Part shown: piece after piece, positions 6,524 through 15,034 of the stretch | Layout: each line of letters begins with the position of its first letter | Position numbering within the stretch: the first letter of the stretch is position 1 | Origin: Prevotellaceae bacterium | Lineage (GTDB): Bacteria > Bacteroidota > Bacteroidia > Bacteroidales > UBA932 | Reading direction: 5' to 3' | Length of the DNA: 23,948 bases | Assembly: GCA_031259805.1 (NCBI GenBank) | Contig: JAIRKX010000050.1 | Coordinates: 1 to 23,948, forward strand | Program-made: the position numbers and the translations under genes | Notes under the pieces: generated by a model | What the model saw: only the letters and a program-made list of their open reading frames with translations | Databases searched by the model: none | Told to the model about the DNA's origin: nothing

Positions 6524-8191
6524 ATGAGAATACTAAAAACAATCAGTTGTGCCGGCTTGGCGCTGGCAAGCATTGCTGGTCACGCCGGCGATAATACCGG
6601 AGTTGACTTGTATGAATCCGGCATGTTCAATGTGTCCAAAATTTATTTTCTAAAACAACTGAACATATCCGCGACGCCGGAAGCGAAGGCGGAAGCCTGT
6701 TATTATCTGGGTGAAAATTATCTTCAATTAAATCACCCCGATTCGGCCGTTTACTACTATCAGCTGGGCGTGGAGTTGCTGCCTTCGTATCCGTTTAATC
6801 AAATCGGATTACAAAAATTAGCTTTGAAAAATCTGACGGGAAAGGACGCCTTGAAAAAGGCGGAAGCGGCGTTTAAAGAGATTATCAAAACTGATAAGAA
6901 GAATATCCGGTTGCCGCTGGCTGTAGCGCAGGCATATGTGTATGCCGGCAATATTTCCAAAGCCAACGATTTTATCAAGGACGCTAAAAAAGTGAACAAT
7001 AAAAATGGCTTGCCCTACATTATCGAAGGCGATATATTGTGGGCGAAGGAAGAATACGGCGCCGCGGCTTCGAAATACGATATGGCGATTTATTTCTCGC
7101 CCGAATTGATAGGCGCGTACATGAAAAATGCACGTTTATATCGATCCATCAATCGTGATGCGGCATTTGATAAACTAAGGAAAGTAGGTGAAATAGCTCC
7201 CGAATTTAACGGATGCTATCTATTATTGGGCGAGTTATATAAGGATATTCCGGGGCAAAGTGCGTTGGCCGCCGAAAATTATGGTAAATTTATTGAAACG
7301 GGGTACTACGATTCGGAACATTTATTGACGTATGTCGGTATTTTATACTTAGATAAGCAGTATGGGAAAATGTTGCCGATAGTTCGATCCGTCGTGCGGC
7401 AGCAGCCCGATAATTTGGTAGCTAAACGCTTGCTTGCTTATGGATTGTCTAAAACCGAACCGGGCGAAGAAAGCATTCGCGCAATCAAGGATTTTGTGGA
7501 AACCATACCCGAAGAACGATTAATTATGCAGGATTACCTCTGCTATGCCGAACAGTTGGAAGCCAATAAACATTATGTGGCCGCCGCAGAGAATTATAAA
7601 AAGGTACTCCAACGGGACGAATCGAAAAAGAATTATCTAAAAACAATAGCTGATTTATACAGGGAAGGTCAGCAACTGGATTCCGCTATCTATTATTATA
7701 ATCTCCATATGAATTTCACAGGTCAGCCAGAGCCTCTCATTTATTTACAGGTAGGACGCCTTTGTTTTAACATGGCTGCGGCTGATTCGATAAATGCGTT
7801 TGAATTGTATTCCAAAGCTGATTCTCTCTTTGTGCTGTTGATAGAGACTGCTCCTGCAAGTCATCAAGGATACTTTTGGCGTGCACGTACCAATTGGGCG
7901 TTAGACCCTGAAATGACAGAAGGATCGGCATTGCCGTATTACGAGAAAGTTATTGACCTGCTAAAAGATAAGCCTGATGATTACAAGAGTGCATTAATAG
8001 AATCCTATAAATATTGTGGTTATTTTTATTACCAGAAAGCCCATGCTATTACTGAGAAAAATAAGGGCAACGCCAAACCGGCGCGAGAAGAGTATCTTAT
8101 AGCAAAAGATTATTTTTCAAAAATACTTGAACTTAACCCTAACGATGCCGCTGCGCTTCAGGAGATAGAAAAGCTCAATAGTATAAAATAG
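6524..8191 (+). CDS. Exported tetratricopeptide-repeat protein
   Basis: A 555-residue protein with a probable signal peptide at residues 1-22 (MRILKTISCAGLALASIAGH) and no lipobox, so it is probably periplasmic. The mature part is almost entirely helix-turn-helix repeats of the TPR type, for example AKAEACYYLGENYLQLNHPD (about 45-65), LPYIIEGDILWAKEEYGAAA (about 163-182) and, near the C-terminus, AKDYFSKILELNPNDAAALQ. TPR arrays serve as protein-binding scaffolds; the partner here is unknown. It is the last gene of the exbB-exbD-exbD-tonB-pstS operon, 13 bases behind the PstS-like gene, which suggests a link to Ton function. It ends 28 bases before the following transporter, so readthrough is possible. 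Confidence 0.85.
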   Translation: MRILKTISCAGLALASIAGHAGDNTGVDLYESGMFNVSKIYFLKQLNISATPEAKAEACYYLGENYLQLNHPDSAVYYYQLGVELLPSYPFNQIGLQKLALKNLTGKDALKKAEAAFKEIIKTDKKNIRLPLAVAQAYVYAGNISKANDFIKDAKKVNNKNGLPYIIEGDILWAKEEYGAAASKYDMAIYFSPELIGAYMKNARLYRSINRDAAFDKLRKVGEIAPEFNGCYLLLGELYKDIPGQSALAAENYGKFIETGYYDSEHLLTYVGILYLDKQYGKMLPIVRSVVRQQPDNLVAKRLLAYGLSKTEPGEESIRAIKDFVETIPEERLIMQDYLCYAEQLEANKHYVAAAENYKKVLQRDESKKNYLKTIADLYREGQQLDSAIYYYNLHMNFTGQPEPLIYLQVGRLCFNMAAADSINAFELYSKADSLFVLLIETAPASHQGYFWRARTNWALDPEMTEGSALPYYEKVIDLLKDKPDDYKSALIESYKYCGYFYYQKAHAITEKNKGNAKPAREEYLIAKDYFSKILELNPNDAAALQEIEKLNSIK

Positions 8192-8219
8192 CTTGTTTGC
8201 CGGAGAAAGCCCGTTTAAA

Positions 8220-9896
8220 ATGGATTGGATAAATAGTCTGTTGTGGGGCGACAGTGTTGCGCATACCGTACTGTTGCTGGCGTTTGTCATAGCCGCAGGT
8301 ATCCGGCTGGGAAAAATTAAAATCGGCGGCATTTCGTTAGGTATTACTTTTGTATTGTTTGTGGGTGTCGCGATGAGCCATTTCGGTTTTCGGGCTAACC
8401 ATGAGGTGTTGCATTTTGTCAAGGAATTCGGATTGATCTTATTTGTATATGCCGTGGGGCTGCAAGTCGGGCCGGGTTTTTTCTCTTCATTCAAAAAGGG
8501 CGGCATTACGCTAAATCTGCTGGCCACGGGGATTGTTGTTTTCGGTGTGCTGATTACTATTCTTATTCATTTTATTATGGGAATACCCATGCCGACAATG
8601 GTGGGGATTCTGTCCGGCGCTGTAACCAATACGCCCGGATTGGGCGCTGCGCAGGATGCGTATGCCGGCATCAGTAACACGGGTAGTGACCCATCATCTA
8701 TTGCTCTTGGCTACGCGGTGGCGTATCCGTTGGGCGTGGTGGGCATTATTTTTTCCATTACCGTGATGAAGTATATCTTCCGTGTCAATATGACAAAAGA
8801 AAATGAGCAGATTGAAGCAGAAGACGCAGCAAAGAAAAATGCCGTGAAGTTGTTGTCGCTGGAAGTGCAAAATCCGGCATTGTATAATAAAGATATTAAA
8901 ACGATTATTAGTTTAATCAATAGGAAGCTGGTCATTTCACGCGTGTGCCGGACGAATGGATGCATCGAAATTGCTTCGCCCCACAGCATACTTTGCGAAC
9001 ACGATAAAGTGCTGGTCATTACTACGCCGAACGATTATGAAGCGATAACCGCTTTCATCGGGCCGGTGATTGACATGGGCAGCGAGCAATGGAATACGCT
9101 GGAATCCGACCTGCTGTCGCGACGGATATTAGTTACACGGACGGAAGTCAACGGAAAATCGTTGGCGCAACTGCACTTACGTAATCGCTTTGGGGTGAAT
9201 ATCACCCGCGTCAACCGTTCAGGTATCGACCTGATCGCGCGTCCGGGGTTATCGTTGCAGGTGGGCGACCGCGTAATGGTCGTCGGGCACCGCGAAGCCA
9301 TTGCCGGTGTCGAAAAAGAATTGGGAAACCAACTGAAACGCCTGAATGAGCCAAATCTGATACCTATATTTATCGGCATTTTTCTGGGCGTTCTTGTGGG
9401 CAGCATTCCGTTTGCATTCCCCGGCATTCCGCAGCCCGTCAAATTAGGATTAGCCGGCGGGCCATTGATTGTGGCTATTTTGGTCAGTGTGTTCGGGCCG
9501 AAATTCAAATTGGTTACTTACGCTACCATGAGCGCCAACCTGATGCTGCGTGAAGTAGGCATCTGCCTGTTCCTTGCGTGCGTAGGACTGGAGGCCGGCG
9601 AACGGTTTGTGTCAACGCTTGTCTATGGCGGCGGCATGTCGTGGGTAGCATTTGGCGTGATTATCACGGTAACACCGCTGATTACGTTCGGCATCATCGG
9701 CAAAAGTCTGTGCAAGTTGAATTACTTTTCACTGATGGGGCTGCTGGCCGGCAGTACGACCGACCCGCCCGCATTGGCTTATTCAGCCGCGGCGGCCGGC
9801 AACGACACGCCTTCCGTCAGCTATGCGTCGGTGTACCCGCTTACCATGTTCTTGCGGATTATGTGTGCGCAGTTACTTATTGTGCTGTTTGTCTAA
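8220..9896 (+). CDS. AspT/YidE/YbjL-family putative transporter with two RCK_C domains
   Basis: A 558-residue inner-membrane protein built as two related membrane halves flanking a cytoplasmic centre. The N-terminal half (residues about 1-190) includes QVGPGFF and GAVTNTPGLGA (about 133-143). The centre holds two TrkA-C/RCK_C-like domains (about 213-280 and 292-370, the second with NRFGVNITRVNRSG and LQVGDRVMVVG). The C-terminal half contains CVGLEAGERF and GSTTDPPALAY (about 511-521), the counterpart of the first-half motif. This is the domain order of the aspartate:alanine exchanger family, whose members mostly have unknown substrates. The ATG at 8220 is preferred over an upstream in-frame TTG at 8193, which lies 1 base after the TPR stop and would add nine non-hydrophobic residues. 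Substrate cannot be assigned. Confidence 0.88.
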   Translation: MDWINSLLWGDSVAHTVLLLAFVIAAGIRLGKIKIGGISLGITFVLFVGVAMSHFGFRANHEVLHFVKEFGLILFVYAVGLQVGPGFFSSFKKGGITLNLLATGIVVFGVLITILIHFIMGIPMPTMVGILSGAVTNTPGLGAAQDAYAGISNTGSDPSSIALGYAVAYPLGVVGIIFSITVMKYIFRVNMTKENEQIEAEDAAKKNAVKLLSLEVQNPALYNKDIKTIISLINRKLVISRVCRTNGCIEIASPHSILCEHDKVLVITTPNDYEAITAFIGPVIDMGSEQWNTLESDLLSRRILVTRTEVNGKSLAQLHLRNRFGVNITRVNRSGIDLIARPGLSLQVGDRVMVVGHREAIAGVEKELGNQLKRLNEPNLIPIFIGIFLGVLVGSIPFAFPGIPQPVKLGLAGGPLIVAILVSVFGPKFKLVTYATMSANLMLREVGICLFLACVGLEAGERFVSTLVYGGGMSWVAFGVIITVTPLITFGIIGKSLCKLNYFSLMGLLAGSTTDPPALAYSAAAAGNDTPSVSYASVYPLTMFLRIMCAQLLIVLFV

Positions 9897-9919
9897 AGGG
9901 TTGTTAATACTGTGTAACG

Positions 9920-10588
9920 ATGGAATATGTTAAATATGCAATGGATTTATTTCTTCATCTCGACGTGCATTTGGGCGAGTTGATGATGACGTATGGCGCA
10001 TGGGTGTATGCGATTTTGTTTCTCATTATTTTTTGTGAAACGGGATTAGTCGTTACTCCCTTCCTGCCGGGTGATTCGCTGTTGTTTGTCGCCGGCATGT
10101 TGGTGGCGACTACCGAGAATGACTTGAATATCCACCTGCTCGTCATGCTTATAATAAGCGCCGCTATTCTCGGCGATGCGGCTAATTATACGATCGGGCA
10201 GTTCTTTGGGAAAAAGTTATTCAGTAATCCCAACTCAAAAATCTTTAAGCAACGCTACCTCGAACAGACGCACGCCTTCTACGAAAAGTATGGCGGCAAG
10301 ACGATTATATTAGCGCGGTTTGTACCGATTGTCCGCACGTTTGCGCCGTTTGTCGCGGGTATGGGAAAAATGCGTTACCGCCGGTTTGCCGTGTTCAATG
10401 TAGCAGGCGGCATTGCGTGGGCGGCGCTATTCCTCTATATCGGCTATTTTATTTCTATCTATTTCACGGAAAAAGTCCCGTTTGTAAAAGACCATTTAAG
10501 TTTCTTTATCCTGCTGATTGTGTTCCTTTCCCTGCTACCGGCAATAATCGAAGCATACCGAAGCAGAAAACCGAAGAGTAATAGCTAA
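9920..10588 (+). CDS. DedA family membrane protein
   Basis: A 222-residue inner-membrane protein of the DedA/SNARE-associated (VTT domain) family. Signature elements are Glu40 in FCETGLVVTPFLPGDSLLF, GDAANYTIGQFFGKK (85-99), and ARFVPIVRTFAPFVAGMGKM (132-151) with Arg133, Pro136, Arg139 and Gly147. DedA proteins act in membrane homeostasis; several are now linked to flipping of lipid carriers such as undecaprenyl phosphate or of phospholipids, and they depend on or influence proton-motive force. The exact substrate of this one is not visible. It starts 23 bases after the AspT-like gene and is the last rightward gene before the convergent boundary near 10.6 kb. Confidence 0.92.
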   Translation: MEYVKYAMDLFLHLDVHLGELMMTYGAWVYAILFLIIFCETGLVVTPFLPGDSLLFVAGMLVATTENDLNIHLLVMLIISAAILGDAANYTIGQFFGKKLFSNPNSKIFKQRYLEQTHAFYEKYGGKTIILARFVPIVRTFAPFVAGMGKMRYRRFAVFNVAGGIAWAALFLYIGYFISIYFTEKVPFVKDHLSFFILLIVFLSLLPAIIEAYRSRKPKSNS

Positions 10589-10713
10589 TGGTACAGGGTA
10601 TAGGATACAGGCGGAGGATGAAAGTAGGTGAAAAGGTGATGCGACGACGTTCTCTGTACTTCTCTGTGTAACCTTCTCCCCAAACTATACAGGTGGCACA
10701 GAGGATAAAGCAA

Positions 10714-10732
10714 AGGCATGGAGTAGATGCCT
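10714..10732 (-). terminator. Weak stem-loop after tamL
   Basis: AGGCAT at 10714-10719 and ATGCCT at 10727-10732 form a 6-bp stem with a 7-base loop, 8 bases beyond the TamL stop. On the minus strand it is followed by a broken T-rich run (TTTGCTTT). The rest of the 152-base gap between the convergent dedA and tamL genes has short CTCTGT-type repeats (around 10653-10670) and no other clear terminator. A weak candidate only. Confidence 0.3.
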
Positions 10733-10740
10733 CTCGTTCC

Positions 10741-13053
10741 TCAAAACGGATACCCGATCCCAAAATGCAGCGCCATATTACTAAGGGAAAAAACATTCTG
10801 CGGGGCGACCCATCCACTGTATTGTCGTGGTTCATATAGGCGTGCGCCAACATCGATGCGGAGGACGAAGAAGTCGAAGTTCAGTCGTAGTCCGAAGCCG
10901 GTGTTCAGGGCTATTTGCCGGAGGAAGGTAGCGGCGTCGAGCACAGCTAACTCGTCAGAGTCGCGGTAACGTAGCGACCATACGTTGCCGGCATCGAGGA
11001 ACAGCGCCCCGTCAAGTTGGCCGAGCAGGTTAAAACGGTATTCGATGTTGGCTTCCAGTTTGAAGTCGCCTACCTGATTGGGAATCGAGAACGTGCTGTC
11101 GACCGTCGCTGCTCCCGGGCCTACCGACCGCGATTGCCATCCGCGCAAGCTGTATGCACCGCCGGAATAATAGACCTCTTCGTAGGGCAGGGAAATCGAG
11201 TTGCCATATGCCCGCCCGATGCCGGCAAAGAAGCGATAAGCGAGGGTATGTCGCCCGTTGAGCATCTGGTAGTAGGACAGATTGATGTCCGTCTTGGCAT
11301 ATTGCGAATAGGGCGTGCCCCACACCAGATAGCTATTGTTTTTGACGGACAGCATCGTGTTGAATGCGCTTAATATATGCCCGGCCAATCCTGCATTCCA
11401 GCGAAACTGTATGGAGTTCGAGCGGTTATCCGGCTGTCGCGTACTGTACATCAGCGAGGCGTTAGCGCCCATGACGAAGTGGTCTTCGTAGCGGTTGCGA
11501 AGGTAGGGGTCGCGAAGGGTCGAGGCGTAGAACTGTTCGCTCCGGTTGTACAGTTTGACAATATTGAGGTTAAGGATATTGACTGACCACGACCACTGTG
11601 GCGTCGTGCGCCAGTTGTAGCCGACGAGGAATGAGAGCGCATTGCGGGTATATTCCGGACGCAGATGGAATCCGTAGGACGCCGTAAATTCCGTACGCGG
11701 CGAGTAGTGTCTGAAGTAGCGATGGACATATGGCAGGAAAAATTTAGGCATACTGATCGATACGGACGCCGCCAGTTCGTTGGAGTGTTTGTCGGTGTTG
11801 CGTAACCGCAGGAGGTCGAACTGGTAGTTGTCCGAAAACGATATGTTCAACCATTCGGCACCGTGGAAGAGGTTCCGGTGGTAGTAGCTCACCGCCGGTG
11901 AAATGCCGAACAGTCCGAAGCTGCTCGAAAGGAAGGTCTCGAAGTTGATTTTAAACCCTTGCGCCGCATTCGGACTTAGGCGGATGGAACAGTCAAGCAG
12001 CGCACCGTGCATGGCCGATTGCACGGTGTCGTATTGAATGCCGATGGTGCGGAAGAGGCGTAAATTGGAGAAGTTGGTATAGGTTTGCGTAATGTCGGCT
12101 TCGTTGTAATAGCTTCCCGGCTCAATTGTATTGGCGTTGAGCAGTACGGACGGACTGGCGGAGCGTGTGCGCCGGTAGAGGATCTTGACCGTCCCGAGCG
12201 CATTCGCACGATGTATGGCATCCTCCGTATAGCCGTCCATGTAATCCGCCTGCGTGTATGCCGCCGCCGCATCGTAGTCGGCATATATCCGTACATTCCG
12301 TATTCGGTACGGACGGTTCAACCGTAAGGAATCGACACTCGTCGGCTCTTCGTTTTTATAGAGGAATACGGTGAGGTTGGCCTTCCGGTCTCCCGCCAGC
12401 GTGTCGGCTTCGTAGGAAATCATCGAGCGATTAAACATGTAGAAACCTCGGTTGCGCAGGGTCGATTCGATACGCGCCCGCTCCTGCTCGAGCAATTGCG
12501 CCGACAGTACCGCGCCCGGACGGAGCAGGCTGTTGACCGTGTCGTGTAGGATATGGCAGGCCAGCAAGCTGTCCGGTAGCCGGTAGTCGATCGTTTGCAG
12601 CGCAAACGTCTCGCCGGGTTGCACGATATACATTACGGCGACCTTCCGTTTCCGGTAGCGTACCGAATCCGTTACTACGGCATGATAATAGCCTTGCGAA
12701 AGCAGGTATTGCTGGATATTGTTTACCGTGATGTCTTTCAATTCGGGGTCGAACACTACCGGTGGCTCGCCAAGTTTGCGCATCAGCAGGCCGATCCGGC
12801 AACTGTCGCAACGCGGGCTGGCGTTATACATGCCCAGATGTAGCTTGATGCCGAACAGCGACCGGCTGTTTTCCTGCTGCCGTATATAGGGGCTAATGGC
12901 GCTTTTGGTTACATTCGCCTTTTTCCCGGTAATGAGGATTTCATTATGCGTAAGAAGGTAATTCCCTTCGGGGACATAGCGTGTGGCGCTACATGACGCC
13001 AGTAGCCAGATGCAGCAACCGGCCAATCCTGTGTATAGAATCTTTTTCGACAC
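10741..13053 (-). CDS. TamL-type BamA/TamA family outer-membrane lipoprotein
   Basis: A 770-residue outer-membrane protein. Residues 1-21 are a lipoprotein signal with lipobox LLASC (Cys21), followed by RYVPEGNYLLTHNEI, the start of a POTRA-like periplasmic region of roughly 300 residues. From about residue 370 the sequence alternates in the way of beta strands (Omp85/surface antigen barrel, PF01103) and ends in GIGYPF with a terminal Phe, the outer-membrane insertion signal. SLRGWQ (RGW at 637-639) corresponds to the conserved VRGF/RGY loop motif of Omp85 proteins. Lipidated TamA homologues of Bacteroidota are called TamL and work with TamB in envelope assembly; no TamB is in this window. 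It lies 45 bases downstream of the SDR gene, probably in one transcript with it and the DUF3078 gene. Confidence 0.85.
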   Translation of the reverse strand: MSKKILYTGLAGCCIWLLASCSATRYVPEGNYLLTHNEILITGKKANVTKSAISPYIRQQENSRSLFGIKLHLGMYNASPRCDSCRIGLLMRKLGEPPVVFDPELKDITVNNIQQYLLSQGYYHAVVTDSVRYRKRKVAVMYIVQPGETFALQTIDYRLPDSLLACHILHDTVNSLLRPGAVLSAQLLEQERARIESTLRNRGFYMFNRSMISYEADTLAGDRKANLTVFLYKNEEPTSVDSLRLNRPYRIRNVRIYADYDAAAAYTQADYMDGYTEDAIHRANALGTVKILYRRTRSASPSVLLNANTIEPGSYYNEADITQTYTNFSNLRLFRTIGIQYDTVQSAMHGALLDCSIRLSPNAAQGFKINFETFLSSSFGLFGISPAVSYYHRNLFHGAEWLNISFSDNYQFDLLRLRNTDKHSNELAASVSISMPKFFLPYVHRYFRHYSPRTEFTASYGFHLRPEYTRNALSFLVGYNWRTTPQWSWSVNILNLNIVKLYNRSEQFYASTLRDPYLRNRYEDHFVMGANASLMYSTRQPDNRSNSIQFRWNAGLAGHILSAFNTMLSVKNNSYLVWGTPYSQYAKTDINLSYYQMLNGRHTLAYRFFAGIGRAYGNSISLPYEEVYYSGGAYSLRGWQSRSVGPGAATVDSTFSIPNQVGDFKLEANIEYRFNLLGQLDGALFLDAGNVWSLRYRDSDELAVLDAATFLRQIALNTGFGLRLNFDFFVLRIDVGARLYEPRQYSGWVAPQNVFSLSNMALHFGIGYPF

Positions 13054-13098
13054 GTTTCACTTATTTTAACAGGATAAAGATAGTCTTTTTTGCCGATT

Positions 13099-13950
13099 TC
13101 AGCGCAGCAACCCGTAGAACAGTCGTAGCAGCGTCTGATGCCAACGCGCGGGTACAATCGCTCGGGCTTTCGTAAAGACGACCTGCAACAGAGCGCCCAC
13201 GCGGTAACGGAATCTCGGGCGGCGTGCACGGATGATGCGGTACAGTTTTCGTGCGAGCTTGGCAGGAGGGCAGCCATGTGTTTCTTCTTTTTCGATGATG
13301 CGCAGACATCGTTTGAAACGCATCCCATAATCGGGGTGGTTGAGCGTCGCTTCGGACACCATCCGGTGGGCAGTAAAACCGGTGCTGAAATCGCCCGGCT
13401 CAACGACCGACACCTTGATGCCGAACGGATGCAGTTCCATACTCAAGGCTTCGCTATATCCTTCGACAGCAAACTTGGAGGCCGAATAAAATCCCTGATA
13501 CGGGATCGCCATGCTGCCGGCCAGCGAACTGATATTAATGATGCGTCCGTGCCGCGCCGAGCGCATGTACGGTAATACGGCGGCGCACATATTCACCGTG
13601 CCCATGAAGTTGGTTTGCATTTGTCGACTGATTTCGTCCGGCATTGCCAGTTCGATCGCGCCGCCAATGCCCATGCCGGCATTGTTGATAAGCACATCAA
13701 TCCGCCCCTGCTCGGCTATCACGGCGGCCACCGCCAGAGTAACCGACTCCGGCTGCGTAACATCCGTCGGCAGGGGATGCACGCCCGCTTCCCCGACGGG
13801 ATTCCGGCTTGCGCCATACACCACAAACCCCCGTGCCGCCAAGTATTCGGCGCAGGCCTTGCCGATACCCGACGAGGCACCGGTTATCAGTACCACCAGG
13901 GGAGTGTTCTTTCGGCTGCGTCTTGCTTGTTTGTGCGACGACAATTGCAT
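13099..13950 (-). CDS. Short-chain dehydrogenase/reductase (classical SDR)
   Basis: A 283-residue NAD(P)-dependent oxidoreductase of unknown substrate. The Rossmann cofactor motif is TGASSGIG at residues 23-30, preceded by a basic 16-residue N-terminus. Asp63 (PTDV) and NNAGMG (89-94) follow, then Asn114, Ser142 in ISSLAG, and the catalytic Tyr155 and Lys159 in YSASK. All four catalytic-tetrad positions are present, so the enzyme should be active. ASRN (47-50) after the second strand, with Arg49, is suggestive of NADP over NAD, but this is a weak inference. The C-terminal 60 residues (HGCPPAKLARKLYRII and beyond) resemble the tails of SDRs acting on bulky or lipid-like substrates. It starts 8 bases after the DUF3078 stop and ends 45 bases before tamL. 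Confidence 0.9.
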   Translation of the reverse strand: MQLSSHKQARRSRKNTPLVVLITGASSGIGKACAEYLAARGFVVYGASRNPVGEAGVHPLPTDVTQPESVTLAVAAVIAEQGRIDVLINNAGMGIGGAIELAMPDEISRQMQTNFMGTVNMCAAVLPYMRSARHGRIINISSLAGSMAIPYQGFYSASKFAVEGYSEALSMELHPFGIKVSVVEPGDFSTGFTAHRMVSEATLNHPDYGMRFKRCLRIIEKEETHGCPPAKLARKLYRIIRARRPRFRYRVGALLQVVFTKARAIVPARWHQTLLRLFYGLLR

Positions 13951-13958
13951 ATCACAGA

Positions 13959-14972
13959 TTAAAAGGCATACGCAATACCGATGCCTAAGATTTCCTTAAA
14001 CTGCACGCGCGGCCCGCCCAGCGTAGTGCCGTCCCGTTTTTTGGCATCTATTTTTTCGTCGTATTGCAGGGAGGTGTTGAGCGTGGTCGAAAGATATTTA
14101 TTTATTTTCATCGCCACGACGGCATCCCATGCCACGACGAAGTTCAGGAATTTATCTTCGTAGGGTGTAAATAAATTCAAGGTAGTCGATACTGATACGT
14201 TGTCGACCGGCCTTGTTTTGAACGCTACTTTGGCGGCCATGCCCATTTGTTCCTTCACCCGATTTCCGGGTTCTACGCCGAACGCGCCGGCCTGCGACAG
14301 GGCATCGTTGAACACGAACGTCAAACGGGCGGTAAACGGCGAGACGAAAGCCGTGAAGTCTTTTATCGGCAATACGCCGAACAGCAGCCATTCCTCTGTG
14401 CGTTTATAGTCGGCGCCCAATCCCATGTTCAGGTAGCCCGGCGCCATAAAGGTCGACGAGTAGTTCCCCAAAAATTTATCGGGACTGTACTGCGTTTTAA
14501 ATTCGACGAGGAACGAATAATACAGCCGGTAGTTTTGCGTATAGCCGAAGGTGGAGGAGAGTTGGATTTTGTCGGCGTTCTTTTTCCAGTTTTTCCACCA
14601 GCTAAACTCTGCCGATTCGCCGGACGGTTCGATATAGACTAACCCGTATTCCGTGTCCAATTTGGTATCCCATGCCCAATTATCATTTTTATAATTGGCG
14701 GTAAACGTATAGAAGGTATTTGTCGCCCATGAATTATCCCCCCCTGACGACCAGTAGAAGTACGCGGTTTGTGACAAATTTAAACGCACCAGATGGGTAA
14801 TCGTCCACTGTGATTTTTCCGGTTCGGGCTTGGGAGCAACGGGGGCAGGCGTGTTTGTTTTCGACGTATCCGCAGGTGCGGCGACGGCGAGCGTCCGTGC
14901 AGTATCCGTCGCTTGTGAAAAGGCATAGGTAGAGGCGCTAAGTATGACTAAAAAAACGAGCAATTGTTTCAT
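13959..14972 (-). CDS. DUF3078 family probable outer-membrane protein
   Basis: A 337-residue protein with a signal peptide at residues 1-20 (cleavage near AFSQ-A), a Pro/Thr/Ala-rich linker to about residue 52, and then a beta-rich domain to the C-terminus. The start of the domain, WTITHLVRLNLSQTAYFYWS then SGGDNSWATNTFYTF, is the characteristic DUF3078 opening. The protein ends IGIAYAF with a terminal Phe and shows alternating aromatic strands, so an outer-membrane beta barrel is likely. Family function is unknown. It is the first of three closely spaced minus-strand genes with the SDR and TamL; only 62 bases separate it from frdB, so partial readthrough from frdAB is possible. No exact TAnnTTTG box was found in that gap. 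Confidence 0.85.
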   Translation of the reverse strand: MKQLLVFLVILSASTYAFSQATDTARTLAVAAPADTSKTNTPAPVAPKPEPEKSQWTITHLVRLNLSQTAYFYWSSGGDNSWATNTFYTFTANYKNDNWAWDTKLDTEYGLVYIEPSGESAEFSWWKNWKKNADKIQLSSTFGYTQNYRLYYSFLVEFKTQYSPDKFLGNYSSTFMAPGYLNMGLGADYKRTEEWLLFGVLPIKDFTAFVSPFTARLTFVFNDALSQAGAFGVEPGNRVKEQMGMAAKVAFKTRPVDNVSVSTTLNLFTPYEDKFLNFVVAWDAVVAMKINKYLSTTLNTSLQYDEKIDAKKRDGTTLGGPRVQFKEILGIGIAYAF

Positions 14973-15034
14973 GTTTATTTGAAATTATAAAATGGGCAAC
15001 ATAGCACCCGCCACGCACGGCGAGCTGTGGTGAT

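Noticed and set aside
8193..8219. Upstream TTG start for the AspT-like gene
   Set aside because: The ATG at 8220 gives the normal hydrophobic N-terminus; the extra nine residues are not family-like and the TTG is almost on top of the TPR stop codon.
10589..10740. Possible RNA gene or repeat element between dedA and tamL
   Set aside because: Only short CTCTGT-like repetitions and one weak stem are visible; there is no tRNA-like fold and nothing convincing beyond the weak terminator candidate.
12909..13403. 164-codon minus-strand open frame spanning the SDR-TamL junction
   Set aside because: It overlaps the ends of both genes in another frame; the SDR and TamL frames carry catalytic and lipobox motifs, this one does not.
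14973..15034. Terminator between frdB and the DUF3078 gene
   Set aside because: A 4-bp stem (CGCC/GGCG) with a 6-base loop and no T-run is too weak to call.
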